Origin: Candidatus Vondammii sp. HM_W22
GTDB taxonomy: Bacteria; Pseudomonadota; Gammaproteobacteria; Chromatiales; Chromatiaceae
Length of the DNA stretch: 64,000 bases
Direction of reading: 5' to 3'
Assembly (NCBI RefSeq): GCF_022530855.2
Contig: NZ_CP099567.1
Span: 124,001-188,000 of the forward strand
The translations under genes and the position numbers were made by a program. Of this stretch, positions 28,518 through 37,902 are shown piece after piece. How positions within the stretch are numbered: the stretch's first letter is position 1; every line of letters begins with the position of its first letter. The notes beneath the pieces are model-generated. The model had not been told where the DNA came from. It saw only the letters and a list, made by a program, of their open reading frames with translations, and made no database searches.

Positions 28518-29811
28518 TTATCCAGCGCCTGTTAAATGGGCAAGAATTCGGCCAAATATCGAACGCTGTCTGATACTCCCGGCAGGCGCCACGGAAGGTA
28601 CCGGAGAATGTCTTCGCTCAACACAAGCAAGATTCAATGCACAGCACGCACTGTAAAACGAAAAAACATACCGCTGACCAAGAGAGAGGGAGGAGGTTGT
28701 TGCAAACAGTGATTGAGGGGCTTTTGACCAGAATGCCGCGATACGCATAAAAGCGGGAAGCACCATCAAGCGGGTAAAATTTGGCCAATGAATCAATCGC
28801 ACCGGCTGATCAAGATCGGTACCTTTCGGCACACGCCCACGAGCAGTCCAGATTGCCAGTTTCCAGTGAAATCAATTCCACTCGGGCCTCATTAACCAAT
28901 GATTTTTCACTTTCGGCGAGCCGGATAATGCCATAATCTATCCCTTGGTGCATTGGCCTTACGGTGAGCGCCCGAAGCAGTCCGTCACTGATGTTGACGA
29001 TGGACATCCTCGCCTCAGGCAGGATGATCAGACTCTTGGCTCCTCTTAATCTCAGTTCAACAGCACTGTTTTCTTTCCTGGCAACAGACAGGGCCTCTTC
29101 AAACTGACCCTGTATATAGTTTTTCGGCTGATAAACAAGCAGCGCTCTTGCCGCGATATTCTCAGGAGAGATATCTTTCCTACTGCCGCAACTTTCATGA
29201 GCAATACGTAATCTGTCTTCAATGGCACGTATGGCAGGACGGGTTGTCGATTGCCCATAGCGGGCGTTGTTGCACACCACGCTCTTCAGTGTAGTCTTGG
29301 TACTTGACTGATTGTCGGGAGCGTGTGGAATTAAATCTGCAGCAGTGCCAAATCCACCAGGAGAGGATACAGGCAGTCGCTTCTTTGGCTGAAAAACCGT
29401 CTCCCGTATTGCAGGCACATCAAACATCATGTGGTTCTCTCTCGCATGCACTCTGTCAGGCCCTGGATCATCAGCAACCGGAGGGGATATTTCGGTCTGA
29501 AAAAGTTCAAGTGCTCTCTGGAGTAAATCGAGCTTTATCGGTTTGTGCAGCAGTTGCACCCCATCAATCTCCAGATCACGAACCGTCGCTGCAACAATCG
29601 GACGATTGGGATAGGATTTCAGCTACTCATCAAGCATCTTCCGCCCATCCACAGCGTCAAGATCAGCAATAGTGACTTGTGCTGCCTCCAATCTTACCAG
29701 CAAATAGCGGTTATGGCATTCGCCTGAAAAATAGAGTTCGAACATACTGCGTGAGCGTTCATTAAAACCCAGCACACCCACCGTCAACGGCTCTCGATTC
29801 ATCGCGATCAT
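28518..29811 (-). pseudogene. Receiver-like regulator of the GTPase cluster, broken
   Basis: The N-terminus MNREPLTVGVLGFNERSRSMFELYFSGE...TIADLDAVDGRKMLDE resembles a degenerate response-regulator receiver domain; a TAG near 29622 interrupts it before YPNRPIVAATVRDLEIDGVQLLHKPIKLDLLQRALELF, the usual receiver end with the conserved Lys-Pro. The frame continues through a long linker to SLIILPEARMSIVNISDGLLRALTVRP, shifts frame near 28820, and ends in a winged-helix-like part (WPNFTRLMVLPAFMRIAAFWSKAPQSL, GQRYVFSFYSACCALNLA). One stop and one frameshift. Confidence 0.65.
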
Positions 29812-29814
29812 CGA

Positions 29815-30555
29815 TTAACTATCCGTAAAAAAACCGGCCAGTTTTTCCCACTGATCGGGTATTGCCGTTGTCACACCACCCAATTGCAGCCACATTTCCA
29901 TAAACGCCTGTTTATTTCGGGTGTGGTAATAAATTTCCAGCAATACTTTATTCAGCTCATCATCCATTGGATTGGCCAGAACGCCCTCCTCCAGCAATTT
30001 TCGGGCATCATCAAACTGGTCACCTTCGAGCAGTCTTTGCGCCTCCTGCAGTAGCGACAATGGTTGAACAGGAAAGGTTTTACTCTGTCGGCTCACCAGC
30101 AGACCCGTACCATTAAAAAAATCGCCCAACACTGAATCTGCGGAAGCCGGCAACGGATGAGAGCGATCTATTCCTGATCGCTGACAGAAGACAAAGTGTT
30201 CTTTCTGCTCACTGGAAAAAAACAGGCGAGATTTGTGGTACATACGGCGGCGTAATTCATAGCCTTTGTCACCAAGTACTAGATAGAGATCGAGCAGAGC
30301 CCCATGCACACCAGAGCTATCGTTTTTTGCAATGTGATACAGAATCCGCCGCGTGTGTGTCAGCAGATCAGAAGGCGTGCGGGCAACTTGATGGGCGAAG
30401 TGGCTGACCAGCCTATCCCGGTCAAGCGGCTTCGGCGCACTTAGCCGATGCCAGCGATCAAGAATAAAAGCGGGCTCAACACCCGGAAGCTCAAGGTCGG
30501 CCTCCTGGGGTGAAAAGCGACCTTTTGCAGAAATGGCTTTTATCACGCGGCCCAC
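29815..30555 (-). CDS. TPR protein with FimV-like C-terminus
   Basis: 246 residues. The N-terminal 160 residues are unknown (PGVEPAFILDRWHRLSAPKPLDRDRL and a helical region). The C-terminal part LLQEAQRLLEGDQFDDARKLLEEGVLANPMDDELNKVLLEIYYHTRNKQAFMEMWLQL is a TPR-like pair that resembles the C-terminal domain of FimV/HubP polarity proteins. It is the first gene of the minus-strand cluster that includes the GTPase and roadblock genes. No signal peptide or membrane span. Confidence 0.65.
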   Translation of the reverse strand: MGRVIKAISAKGRFSPQEADLELPGVEPAFILDRWHRLSAPKPLDRDRLVSHFAHQVARTPSDLLTHTRRILYHIAKNDSSGVHGALLDLYLVLGDKGYELRRRMYHKSRLFFSSEQKEHFVFCQRSGIDRSHPLPASADSVLGDFFNGTGLLVSRQSKTFPVQPLSLLQEAQRLLEGDQFDDARKLLEEGVLANPMDDELNKVLLEIYYHTRNKQAFMEMWLQLGGVTTAIPDQWEKLAGFFTDS

Positions 30556-30805
30556 TTACCCTTTCAAGAATCTCTTTACATGAACACTCGAATGCTCTTT
30601 ACAAGAGAACGGTGCCCTACTTGAACTGTATAATATGCCCCATAATATATGTGGGTTATTTTTTTTCGTGACTGTGTGCTCATTTTTCGCACCAAAAGCT
30701 TTTTCAAAAGCATGGAGGAAATTGGCTTTTGCAAATAAGCTGGCAGTACTCGACCCCTTTAAGTTATTAACCCGGCGGACATTTACATATTGATATAATG
30801 CTTGT

Positions 30806-31735
30806 ATGAAAGTAGATGCAAGCAAGCTCAGCACTGAGCAACAAGAACTCCTGAGACAGCAAGCTGTTCAGCTCCGCCTGCAAGGAAAGGGCTTTAAGGA
30901 AACAGGCGGCTTATTGAATGTTCATCCAAATACGGCTGGACAGTGGTATAAGCGCTATCGTGCCGGTGGTAAAGAAATTCTGGCCATTGTGAAGCGAGGA
31001 CCAAAAAATGCACACCGTCGCCTGCATTGAAGCTCAGAAGTAAAAAGTCATTGAAGCGATTCGGGATCGTATGCCGGATCAATACAAACACGGTTTTGCG
31101 CTTTGGACTCGATGATCCATTGCCCAGCTTATTAAGCAGCTTTGGGGAGTTAACATCCCTGTGCGGACTATGTCCGACTGCCTTAATCGCTAGGTTTTTA
31201 CACCGCAAAAGCCAGCAAAGCAAGCCTGGGAAAAAATCCCAGGCAAAAATAGATGCCTGATTGAAAGATGAGTATCCTGGCATTAAGGAGCGGGCTAAAA
31301 AAGAGAATGCCACTATATTCCGGGGTGATGAAACGAGTATAAAAAATACCACGCAGCATGGTCGCTGTCATGCTCCGCAAGGACAAACGCCAGTACAGCG
31401 GTTCCCGTCCAAGCGAGTGTCGCTGAATATGATTTCAGCCATTGCGAATCAGGGTGAAGTACAGCTTCATGCTGTATGAGCCAGCCATGAATGCGAAAGT
31501 GCTGATCAAATTCCTAAGGGTACTGATTGAATCTACACCGGAGAAAGGTATTTCTGATACTGGATACCTATCGAGTGCATCACGCCAAGAAGATGAAGCG
31601 CTGGCTATCTAGCCGGACCGTAAAACGCGATCTGGGAGTGATGCACTTACAACTTGAATCCACTTATTGCTCAGTAAGCTTTCAACGACACGGAGCAGAT
31701 GTTTGCCGGAGGGTATGGGCGGCTACTGAGAGCCT
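30806..31735 (+). mobile_element. IS630-family transposase remnant
   Basis: The N-terminal helix-turn-helix MKVDASKLSTEQQELLRQQAVQLRLQGKGFKETGGLLNVHPNTAGQWYKRY is intact up to a stop at 31030. Downstream pieces in several frames (VIEAIRDRMPDQYKHGFALWTR, IPVRTMSDCLNR, NATIFRGDETSIKN with the first Asp, VFLILDTYRVHHAKKMKRWL with the second Asp, YSPELNP) follow the IS630 order. At least four lesions. Ends near 31735 where the repressor gene begins. Confidence 0.82.
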
Positions 31736-32358
31736 AATTTTCCACGCAGGCCAAGGCCGTTGCGCGGTAAACAGCCAGGACCGGATGCATCGATTTAATC
31801 CCTGCCATTGGTGTAACGATGCGTTTTCTCTCGCTTGCTAGGTTATCGAGGATCGCCTTATCCCCCTGAAAACTGATCAACGACTGCAAATTCGTCTGGC
31901 CGCCGCCATAGCTGACCCAGAGCTCGTCACCCGGTACTGCCTCCCCGTGAGAAGAGAGTAATACAATCTCACCCTCATAAAATCGCGGCGCCCACCTGCT
32001 GCCCGACACGACTAGGGCGAATGCCTCGAGAGTCTCAGGTACCGCCGTCAGATCTCCAGCAGGGCCGGAGGCGGTGGTGCCGCGAACGGCTAAGCCTCTG
32101 GGAACCGAGGGATCAATCAGATACTCTCCCGCTGCATCCTTCACACCACTGCGCCGGGTCCCGAAGGCCAGCCATCCCGGATCAAGCTGAAGCAAGCCGG
32201 CAATTGTTTCCAAATTGTGACAAGGTCGGGTTACGCCTTCCCGACAGATAGTGCCCAACTGCGCCACGGGTGCATCCGAGTGCTTCTGCGATCGTCCCCT
32301 GGGAGACGCCCGCCAGCTTCATGCACTCTTTTGCCCGATCAAACCAGTTTCGTCTCAT
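31734..32358 (-). pseudogene. Phage-type repressor (HTH plus S24-like domain), frameshifted
   Basis: Start MRRNWFDRAKECMKLAGVSQGTIAEALGCTRGAVGHYLSGRRNPTLSQ is an XRE/Cro-type helix-turn-helix. A frameshift near 32220 leads to LETIAGLLQLDPGWLAFGTRR and an S24/LexA-like domain (LVVSGSRWAPRFYEGEIVLLSSHGEAVPGDELWVSYGGG). In cleavable repressors the position after VxGD is Ser; here the alignment gives Arg (GSRW), so self-cleavage looks lost. GATAC-type operator repeats lie just upstream. Confidence 0.75.
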
Positions 32359-32377
32359 CGAGCAAATAATATAGCTT

Positions 32378-32461
32378 GTATCATTTGTATCAACGACACG
32401 TAACATATTGTTATTGGCCTTTTGGATACACAGCGTATCATTGCTGGGGGTTAAACGATAC
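32378..32461. promoter_or_regulatory. Cluster of GATAC/GTATC operator half-sites
   Basis: GTATC at 32378-32382 and 32387-32391, a palindrome GATAC-ACAGC-GTATC at 32425-32439, and GATAC at 32457-32461. They lie between the divergent repressor gene and a small plus-strand frame, the usual place for repressor operators of a phage switch. Confidence 0.55.
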
Positions 32462-32484
32462 AAAATGATGTTGCGATAGAGTAT

Positions 32485-32613
32485 ATGAACTGGCACCCAC
32501 GTTACGAGCGCAGAGAAACTAGGCAGTTACTGGCAAGGGCTCACGAGGTGCCAGAAACAACCATCAGATCCTTAGAACAATGGCACAAGAAAGCATCCCT
32601 GCACCCTCAATAG
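32485..32613 (+). CDS. Candidate 42-residue protein divergent from the repressor
   Basis: Reads MNWHPRYERRETRQLLARAHEV and PETTIRSLEQWHKKASLHPQ. It starts 24 bp after the last operator half-site. It could be the N-terminal piece of a longer phage gene, or Cro-like; I do not recognise it. Support is position and a helix-turn-helix-like composition only. Confidence 0.3.
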   Translation: MNWHPRYERRETRQLLARAHEVPETTIRSLEQWHKKASLHPQ

Positions 32614-33007
32614 TGCCCAGAAAATAGTAAAAATTACTAACCTGAAGGTTACTCGGTTTGATTTGCGACCGGAGATCTTTGGCTATGACCAGGGGTCAGA
32701 ACTATGGACAGGGAAGCGTTGATCACTAAAAAACCAGTGGCCTTGAGACGTTATCAATAGCTGGGACTGCAAGGGTGATGTTGAAACAGAGTGGGCCATA
32801 TCCATGCTCAAGTGGCGTATTGAGAGGGAAATAGAGCATCACACTTACGACAAGGGGAAAGCCGGGATGACTCAGGAAAACTTAAGTTTCTCTCCCTCAG
32901 CTCTAGCCGGCGATGCAGCATGACAAAAAAACGGCCAGTAGTAAAGTATGGGGAATTCCCGCGTGCGCGCTTTCCACTGAACAATAAATATCCACCCTTC
33001 AGTTAAA
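32614..33007. other. Region with unassigned open fragments, possible phage remnant
   Basis: Fragments such as VTRFDLRPEIFGYDQGSELWTGKR and VETEWAISMLKWRIEREIEHHTYDKGKAGMTQE read like protein sequence but lack starts and relatives I know. Together with the repressor and operators they may be the tail of an eroded prophage early region. Confidence 0.3.
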
Positions 33008-33049
33008 TTGATTATTATCATTACTGCTATGGATATACAGGGAGATAAT
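33008..33049 (+). promoter_or_regulatory. FNR-type box and -10 element for the octaheme cytochrome operon
   Basis: TTGAT-TATT-ATCAT at 33008-33021 matches the FNR/Anr consensus TTGAT-N4-ATCAA at nine of ten positions. A -10 hexamer GATAAT lies at 33044-33049, which puts the expected start of transcription near 33056 and the box at about -41.5, the standard class II activator position. This argues for anaerobic induction and against the ATG at 33048 as the start of translation. Confidence 0.65.
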
Positions 33050-33149
33050 GAGGCTTTTTTACGATCCGGGTTATCTCCAACAAATTCAGACAGATACTGC
33101 CATCAAAAACAGCGCTTACCTGGGGCATACATTAAGGAGCGATATTAGA

Positions 33150-34859
33150 ATGAGAAAAAAACACGCTGCGGCCACAAATAGCCGAACAACCCAAAAAAGG
33201 CTTTACTGCATAGCCATAGGTGCCTTCTGCTTAATTATTTCGGGAACAATCTATGCGGAGCACAGCGGTGAAACGGTAGTGGAACTGGGCATATCCGAAT
33301 ACACGGTCACAGATCAGGCCCATGCCGCTAAAAGAGAGAGGGAAGAGAGTAAATCCACCACTGATCATTCAAAACTGAAAGAGCTGAAAGGGCCATTCTT
33401 CAGTGGCCCTGAAGTCACCAAGGTATGTCTTGAGTGCCACAACAATGCCGGTCACCAGTTCATGAAAAACAAGCACTGGACCTGGGACTACAAACACCCC
33501 AAAACAGGTCAGCATCTGGGGAAAAGCGTTCTGATCAATAACTTTTGCACCAATGCCAGAGGCAATGAAGGCATGTGCGCCCAGTGTCATGCCGGTTATA
33601 ACATGACAGATTCCGACTTCGATTTTACCAATCAGGAAAACATCGACTGCCTGATCTGCCACGAGACAACCGGGACCTATTACAAAACGCCGACCTCAGA
33701 AGGCAACAAAGCCTGCTCCATTATGTTTGAGGGTAAGTCAGGGATTATTTGGGAAAAAGTAGCCCAAAGTGTCGACATGCCCACCCGTAATAACTGCGGC
33801 AAGTGCCACTTCTACGGCGGTGGCGGCGATAACGTCAAGCATGGTGATCTTTCATCCGCGCTGTTCGACCCGCCAAAAGAGGTGGATGTTCACATGAGCA
33901 AGGCCGGTGGAAATTTCGACTGCATCACCTGCCATGTTGGGGAAGGCCATGAGTGGGCTGGCAGCCGATATGAGATGCTGGTCAATGATGAAGTCGGTAC
34001 CGGCAAACCTGGCATGCCCCGTAAAGTTGCCTCCTGCGAAAGCTGTCACAGCGCATTACCTCATCCAATGGACACGGTAACAGGCATCAAGCTCAATAGC
34101 CATACCGACCGGGTTGCTTGCGAAACCTGCCATATCCCTGAGATTGCCAGGGGTGGCGTCGCCACAGAGGTTGACTGGGATTGGCGCACCATGGGTAAAC
34201 TCAAAGATGGTGAAGGTTTTAAACTCAAAGAGTACACTCAGGGCGATGGCCATCATCGTGCCACCTACAAATCCATTAAAGGCAATTTCACCTACGGAGA
34301 GAATATCCAGCCAATGTATGCCTGGTTTGATGGCACCATGAACTATACAACCATCGACACCAAGTTCGATCCATCAAAAGGGCCCATCGACATAAATAGT
34401 TTTACCGGTTCTCACGAGGATCCGGGATCACGCATCTATCCATTCAAACGGATGCACACCACCCAGCCTTACGACAAGGGAAACAACACCCTGGCCTACA
34501 TGCATCTTTGGGGCAATGATGAGAATGCACTCTGGGGCAACTACGACTTTGGTAAAGCCATTGAGGCGGGGATGAAGAAAAACAACATTCCTTACAGCGG
34601 TGAATGGGGCTTTGTTGAAACCTACTCCTATTGGCCTGTCAATCATATGGTGGCCCCAAAGAAGGATGCCATGAAATGTGGGCAGTGCCATGCAAAAAAT
34701 GGCCGGCTCAGTCGTCTAGAAAAAGTCTATATGCCGGGAACAGGGAGTAACGAATGGGTTGATATCTTAGGCTTGCTGGCAATTTTTGGTGCCCTTGCAG
34801 GTGTAACAGGCCATGCCGGGCTACGCGGACTAGCCTCAAGAAGCAGGAGAAAAAACTGA
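33150..34859 (+). CDS. Octaheme c-type cytochrome, Otr (tetrathionate reductase) family
   Basis: 569 residues from MRKKHAAATNSR, chosen because AAGGAG lies ten bases upstream, a signal peptide follows (LYCIAIGAFCLIISGTIYA) and the earlier in-frame ATG at 33048 overlaps the -10 element. Eight heme sites are visible: CLECH, CAQCH, CLICH, CGKCH, CITCH, CESCH, CETCH, CGQCH. After the third, TGTYYKTP carries the Lys expected as distal ligand of the active-site heme in octaheme tetrathionate reductase. A hydrophobic C-terminal segment (ILGLLAIFGALAGVTG) anchors it. Family members reduce tetrathionate, nitrite or hydroxylamine in vitro; the physiological substrate is not settled. Coupled to the cytochrome b gene. 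Confidence 0.9.
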   Translation: MRKKHAAATNSRTTQKRLYCIAIGAFCLIISGTIYAEHSGETVVELGISEYTVTDQAHAAKREREESKSTTDHSKLKELKGPFFSGPEVTKVCLECHNNAGHQFMKNKHWTWDYKHPKTGQHLGKSVLINNFCTNARGNEGMCAQCHAGYNMTDSDFDFTNQENIDCLICHETTGTYYKTPTSEGNKACSIMFEGKSGIIWEKVAQSVDMPTRNNCGKCHFYGGGGDNVKHGDLSSALFDPPKEVDVHMSKAGGNFDCITCHVGEGHEWAGSRYEMLVNDEVGTGKPGMPRKVASCESCHSALPHPMDTVTGIKLNSHTDRVACETCHIPEIARGGVATEVDWDWRTMGKLKDGEGFKLKEYTQGDGHHRATYKSIKGNFTYGENIQPMYAWFDGTMNYTTIDTKFDPSKGPIDINSFTGSHEDPGSRIYPFKRMHTTQPYDKGNNTLAYMHLWGNDENALWGNYDFGKAIEAGMKKNNIPYSGEWGFVETYSYWPVNHMVAPKKDAMKCGQCHAKNGRLSRLEKVYMPGTGSNEWVDILGLLAIFGALAGVTGHAGLRGLASRSRRKN

Positions 34860-35521
34860 TGTCCATGCATAATATTCTAGTTTTCAAGCGATTTGAACGT
34901 CTCTGGCACTGGAGTCAGATGGCACTCGTTTTCACCCTGATCCTCAGCGGCTTCGCCATCCACGGTTTCTACAGCTTTATCCATTTTGGTGATGCCGTAA
35001 CGCTGCATACCTGGGCCGCCCTGCTACTGCTGGCAATCTGGGCATTTGCAATTTTCTGGCTGTTTACCACCGGGCAGTGGCGACACTATATACCCACGGT
35101 GGAAAACTTTGCCAAAGTCGCACGCTTTTATGCCTATGGCATTTTCAAAGGAGAGCACTACCCCTACATAAAAACCTACCGGCGCAAGCATAATCCACTG
35201 CAGGCGCTGACCTACCTGTTGGTCAAAACGGTTATCTTCCCCGGCATCTGGATATCTGGGGTCGCCTATCTGCTGATCAGCTTTGGTCTGGGAAATTTTC
35301 TTGGCGTCATTGGGTTAGAGAATATTGCGTTGATTCACACCATTGCCGCCATGGCTATTGTGGTCTTCGTCATTGCCCACGTCTATCTGCTGACAACCGG
35401 CGACTCCTTCATCCATCATGTCAGGCCGATGATTACAGGCTACGACGATGTGGAACTGACTGATGAAGAACTGGCCTATTTGCAAGCCAATGAGCCCAAT
35501 GTCCTGAAAGACAAATCATAG
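34859..35521 (+). CDS. Membrane cytochrome b (b561/hydrogenase-type)
   Basis: 220 residues with four membrane spans, near residues 19-40, 46-68, 120-143 and 157-178. Heme-ligand histidines fit RLWHWSQ, VTLHTWAAL, LIHTIAAM and VIAHVYLL. The ATG overlaps the cytochrome c stop (TGATG). It would pass electrons between the quinone pool and the periplasmic octaheme protein, giving a two-gene quinol-linked reductase (or the reverse oxidase). Downstream is an IS5 remnant. Confidence 0.88.
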   Translation: MSMHNILVFKRFERLWHWSQMALVFTLILSGFAIHGFYSFIHFGDAVTLHTWAALLLLAIWAFAIFWLFTTGQWRHYIPTVENFAKVARFYAYGIFKGEHYPYIKTYRRKHNPLQALTYLLVKTVIFPGIWISGVAYLLISFGLGNFLGVIGLENIALIHTIAAMAIVVFVIAHVYLLTTGDSFIHHVRPMITGYDDVELTDEELAYLQANEPNVLKDKS

Positions 35522-35539
35522 AGAGAAACGGTCATTCAG

Positions 35540-36235
35540 CTAATTCAGGTGGCCACAGGTAAAAGCGTTTGCTGGCGTGCATTCTCGATTTGCCGATGGC
35601 TCTTGTCCAGTTAATCGTCGATTACGACAGGCTTTCTTCTGGGTAAAATCTTTGGCCTTTGGCGCATGCTTGGTCAGTTTATCTTTCTGTCCTGCATAGG
35701 CAGAATCTCCCCGTACGCGGGTTTCGTTTCCATGCAACAGGTCTTCCAATACCTGCGAGTCATGAATATTGGCCGGTGTCACAGCAATTGAGTGGATCAG
35801 TTTGGTTTTGCTGCCCACAACAATATGGGCCTTCATGTCAAAGTACCATTGGTTGCCTTTGCTGGTTTGATGCATATCCGGATCATGGCTTTTCTCTTTG
35901 TTGTTCGTTGAACTTGGTGTATTGATTATCGTGGCATCAATAAGGAGTTCCCGGTTGAGCTTCATATCATTCTCGGTCAGGTAAACATTGACCAAAGCGA
36001 AACAGCTCATCCCCCAAGGTTATTCCTTTCCATCAGATGGCAAAAATTGCAGATGGTTGTTTCATCCGGTACGGGCTCATTACCCAGATCAATACTGACG
36101 AGCTTACTCATGGCAGGTGAATCATGAAGCGCTCCTTCCGGGTGATGATTTTCTCCATCTCATCCAGAACTGCTCCTTGCGGGTCTTTTTTCGGTATTTT
36201 TCAAAACTCCTAGCTTCTAAGCTTTGTCGTTTCAT
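35540..36235 (-). mobile_element. IS5-family transposase remnant
   Basis: N-terminus MKRQSLEARSFEKYRKKTRKEQF is readable at 36235 down to about 36160, then frameshifts and deletions (PYRMKQPSAIF as out-of-frame debris of the DETT region), then a long open piece FALVNVYLTENDMKLNRELLIDATIINTPSSTNN with the catalytic Asp, KGNQWYFDMKAHIVVGSKTKLIHS, and VRGDSAYAGQKDKLTKH with the second Asp. The catalytic Glu end is missing. Dead fragment. Confidence 0.85.
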
Positions 36236-36334
36236 CGGTTTTCTGGGGCTGGTGATCTATAGGTCAATGGCATACGATTACTTTAATTAAGATGCCCTAA
36301 ATTTTCCACTGTATCTACTTGCTGAGAGCTTTCT

Positions 36335-36990
36335 AAAAATAGCCATCTGTGAGCAGTTCTTGTGCCGCCTGCTGGGCCAGAATATTACTCAGGACCAAGT
36401 CAGGCTCATTCGGGTCTGCTTTTAGCACTTCATTCAGTAGGCGGTCATGGAGTTCCTGATCAAATATCAGTCGGGTATATTGGCGGGCATATCCAATCTT
36501 TGCCATCAGATCCCGGCTCTTGGAGTATAGAATGGCTAACTCGAAGTGTCTGCGGCCAGCTTCCGGTTTTCCACCAATGGCTGCGGGCAGTTGCGAGCGC
36601 ATCACACCCAGATAGAGTTGCGCTCTGCCTTGGTCGTATTCTGGCTCCAGGTCAATGACTCGTTGCAGAAGCAGTTCAACTTTTGGCAGGTCTGCAAGGG
36701 CGCTCTAGTCGCCTTTGCGGCTTTTTATCCTATAGCGTAGGTATAGAGCATCTCCAGTTCGTGTCTTTCTATGGTCCGAATTTCTGGCTCGAATTGTTCA
36801 AATGCCCCTTCTTCACTTCCACAGATGAGCGGCCTCTCATGGGATAGCGCCTGGAGCGGTCGGTCATGCGTCTGCCCGAACGGTATTCCGACAGCTGTTG
36901 AGTGGCCATAGACGCGCAATCGGCAAGCAGGAGGCTCACCATAATAGCGGCGGTAAATGACTGCCATTTCCTTTGGGCTTTACCGGTCAT
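36335..36990 (-). pseudogene. TRAP-transporter-associated TatT-like lipoprotein, decayed
   Basis: N-terminus MTGKAQRKWQSFTAAIMVSLLLADCASMATQQLS is a lipoprotein signal (lipobox LLADC). After at least two frameshifts the C-terminal half reads GRRHFELAILYSKSRDLMAKIGYARQYTRLIFDQELHDRLLNEVLKADPNEPDLVLSNILAQQAAQELL, the characteristic end of TatT proteins, TPR-rich lipoproteins that accompany TRAP transporters. No intact dctP/Q/M gene is present in the window. Confidence 0.75.
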
Positions 36991-37013
36991 CTGCCTCTCT
37001 TCAGCGGTGTTTT

Positions 37014-37346
37014 TTATGTGGTGGAGCCAGCCTTTTGAAGGCAGAATCCAGGGATGACCCCCGTGGCGATGCTTCCTAAAAAGTGCCGAAGCAGGCGTTC
37101 CCCTCCTCCTCGGTAAATACGGGAAGAGCTGATGTAAAAATTAAAGGGTACATCATGAGCCAAGACCAGTATGGTGAGGGAGCCGTTGAGGATGATGTTT
37201 ATGCCCATCCATTCGATGATCTGCTGTTGGAAGCTGATGTCAAACCAGATGCTGACAAAAAACAGAATCACAGCAAGTGGAGAGAATAGGTTGGCAATAC
37301 GTTCATGGTGCCGGGTATAGCTTTTAATATTCGAGCAGACGGTCAT
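37014..37346 (-). CDS. Uncharacterised membrane fragment upstream of tatT
   Basis: 110 residues with two or three hydrophobic segments (NLFSPLAVILFFVSIWFDISF, INIILNGSLTILVLAH). It may be a remnant of a small TRAP permease subunit, since it sits directly upstream of the tatT remnant, but no diagnostic motif supports that. The last third looks out of frame or degenerate. Confidence 0.35.
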   Translation of the reverse strand: MTVCSNIKSYTRHHERIANLFSPLAVILFFVSIWFDISFQQQIIEWMGINIILNGSLTILVLAHDVPFNFYISSSRIYRGGGERLLRHFLGSIATGVIPGFCLQKAGSTT

Positions 37347-37521
37347 GGAAGCTCTTTTACTTCCTGGTTATTGCCGCCTGAACTTCGTTGGCAGAGGGTC
37401 TACTGACCCGGCAATTCGAGATCATGCACTAGCAGTCAATCCAATGGTAAGTTCCCCCAAGTCCGTATGGGATCACACCCAAAGAAGGTAAGGAAAAAAC
37501 AGAGGAGCGCAAGCGGTTGGG

Positions 37522-37902
37522 TCAAGTGATTGTCCGGAATCGCAGTTTCAGATAGCTGACTATGTCGTTAGATTCGTAGAGCCACTTCACTTTGCTGTCC
37601 CCGGTCGGTATTCTCAGGCTGGAAACTTGCCGTTTGTCGCCATCCTGAAAAAGCTCGAGTGAGTGCGCTTCTGGTGCGTGTATATCGCGAGATTCAACTT
37701 TCAGTTTAAGTTGGGCGATGGTCCGGTCGGCTTTGTAACAGTAAGGGCAGCTCTTAAAGCAGTAGATTGCCAGCTGGCTACTCTCTTCGCCTACCCGTTT
37801 TTGCTCTTCGACCGGGCGTTGACGGCAGAAAGTGGCAGCCAGTTGATGATTCTTCTGAGCAGCTTCTGATTTCCCATTTGGTTTAAGTCTGCTTGGATCC
37901 AC
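37522..37902 (-). CDS. Glutaredoxin-like protein
   Basis: 126 residues. The C-terminal 80 residues form a glutaredoxin/GST-N fold: LAIYCFKSCPYCYKADRTI with the redox CPYC motif, then VESRDIHAPEAHSLELFQDGDKRQVSSLRIP with the cis-proline region and SNDIVSYLKLRF. The N-terminal 45 residues are a basic unstructured extension. The start overlaps the bolA end by 20 bp; glutaredoxin and BolA proteins work together on Fe-S assembly, so the coupling makes sense. Confidence 0.82.
   Translation of the reverse strand: MDPSRLKPNGKSEAAQKNHQLAATFCRQRPVEEQKRVGEESSQLAIYCFKSCPYCYKADRTIAQLKLKVESRDIHAPEAHSLELFQDGDKRQVSSLRIPTGDSKVKWLYESNDIVSYLKLRFRTIT

Noticed and set aside
30556-30834. 92-codon minus-strand frame before the TPR gene
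   Set aside because: It runs into the IS630 remnant and reads as non-protein-like; no ribosome site.
33048-33149. 34-codon N-terminal extension of the octaheme cytochrome
   Set aside because: It would place the start codon inside the -10 element and bury the signal peptide; the ATG at 33150 has its own ribosome site.
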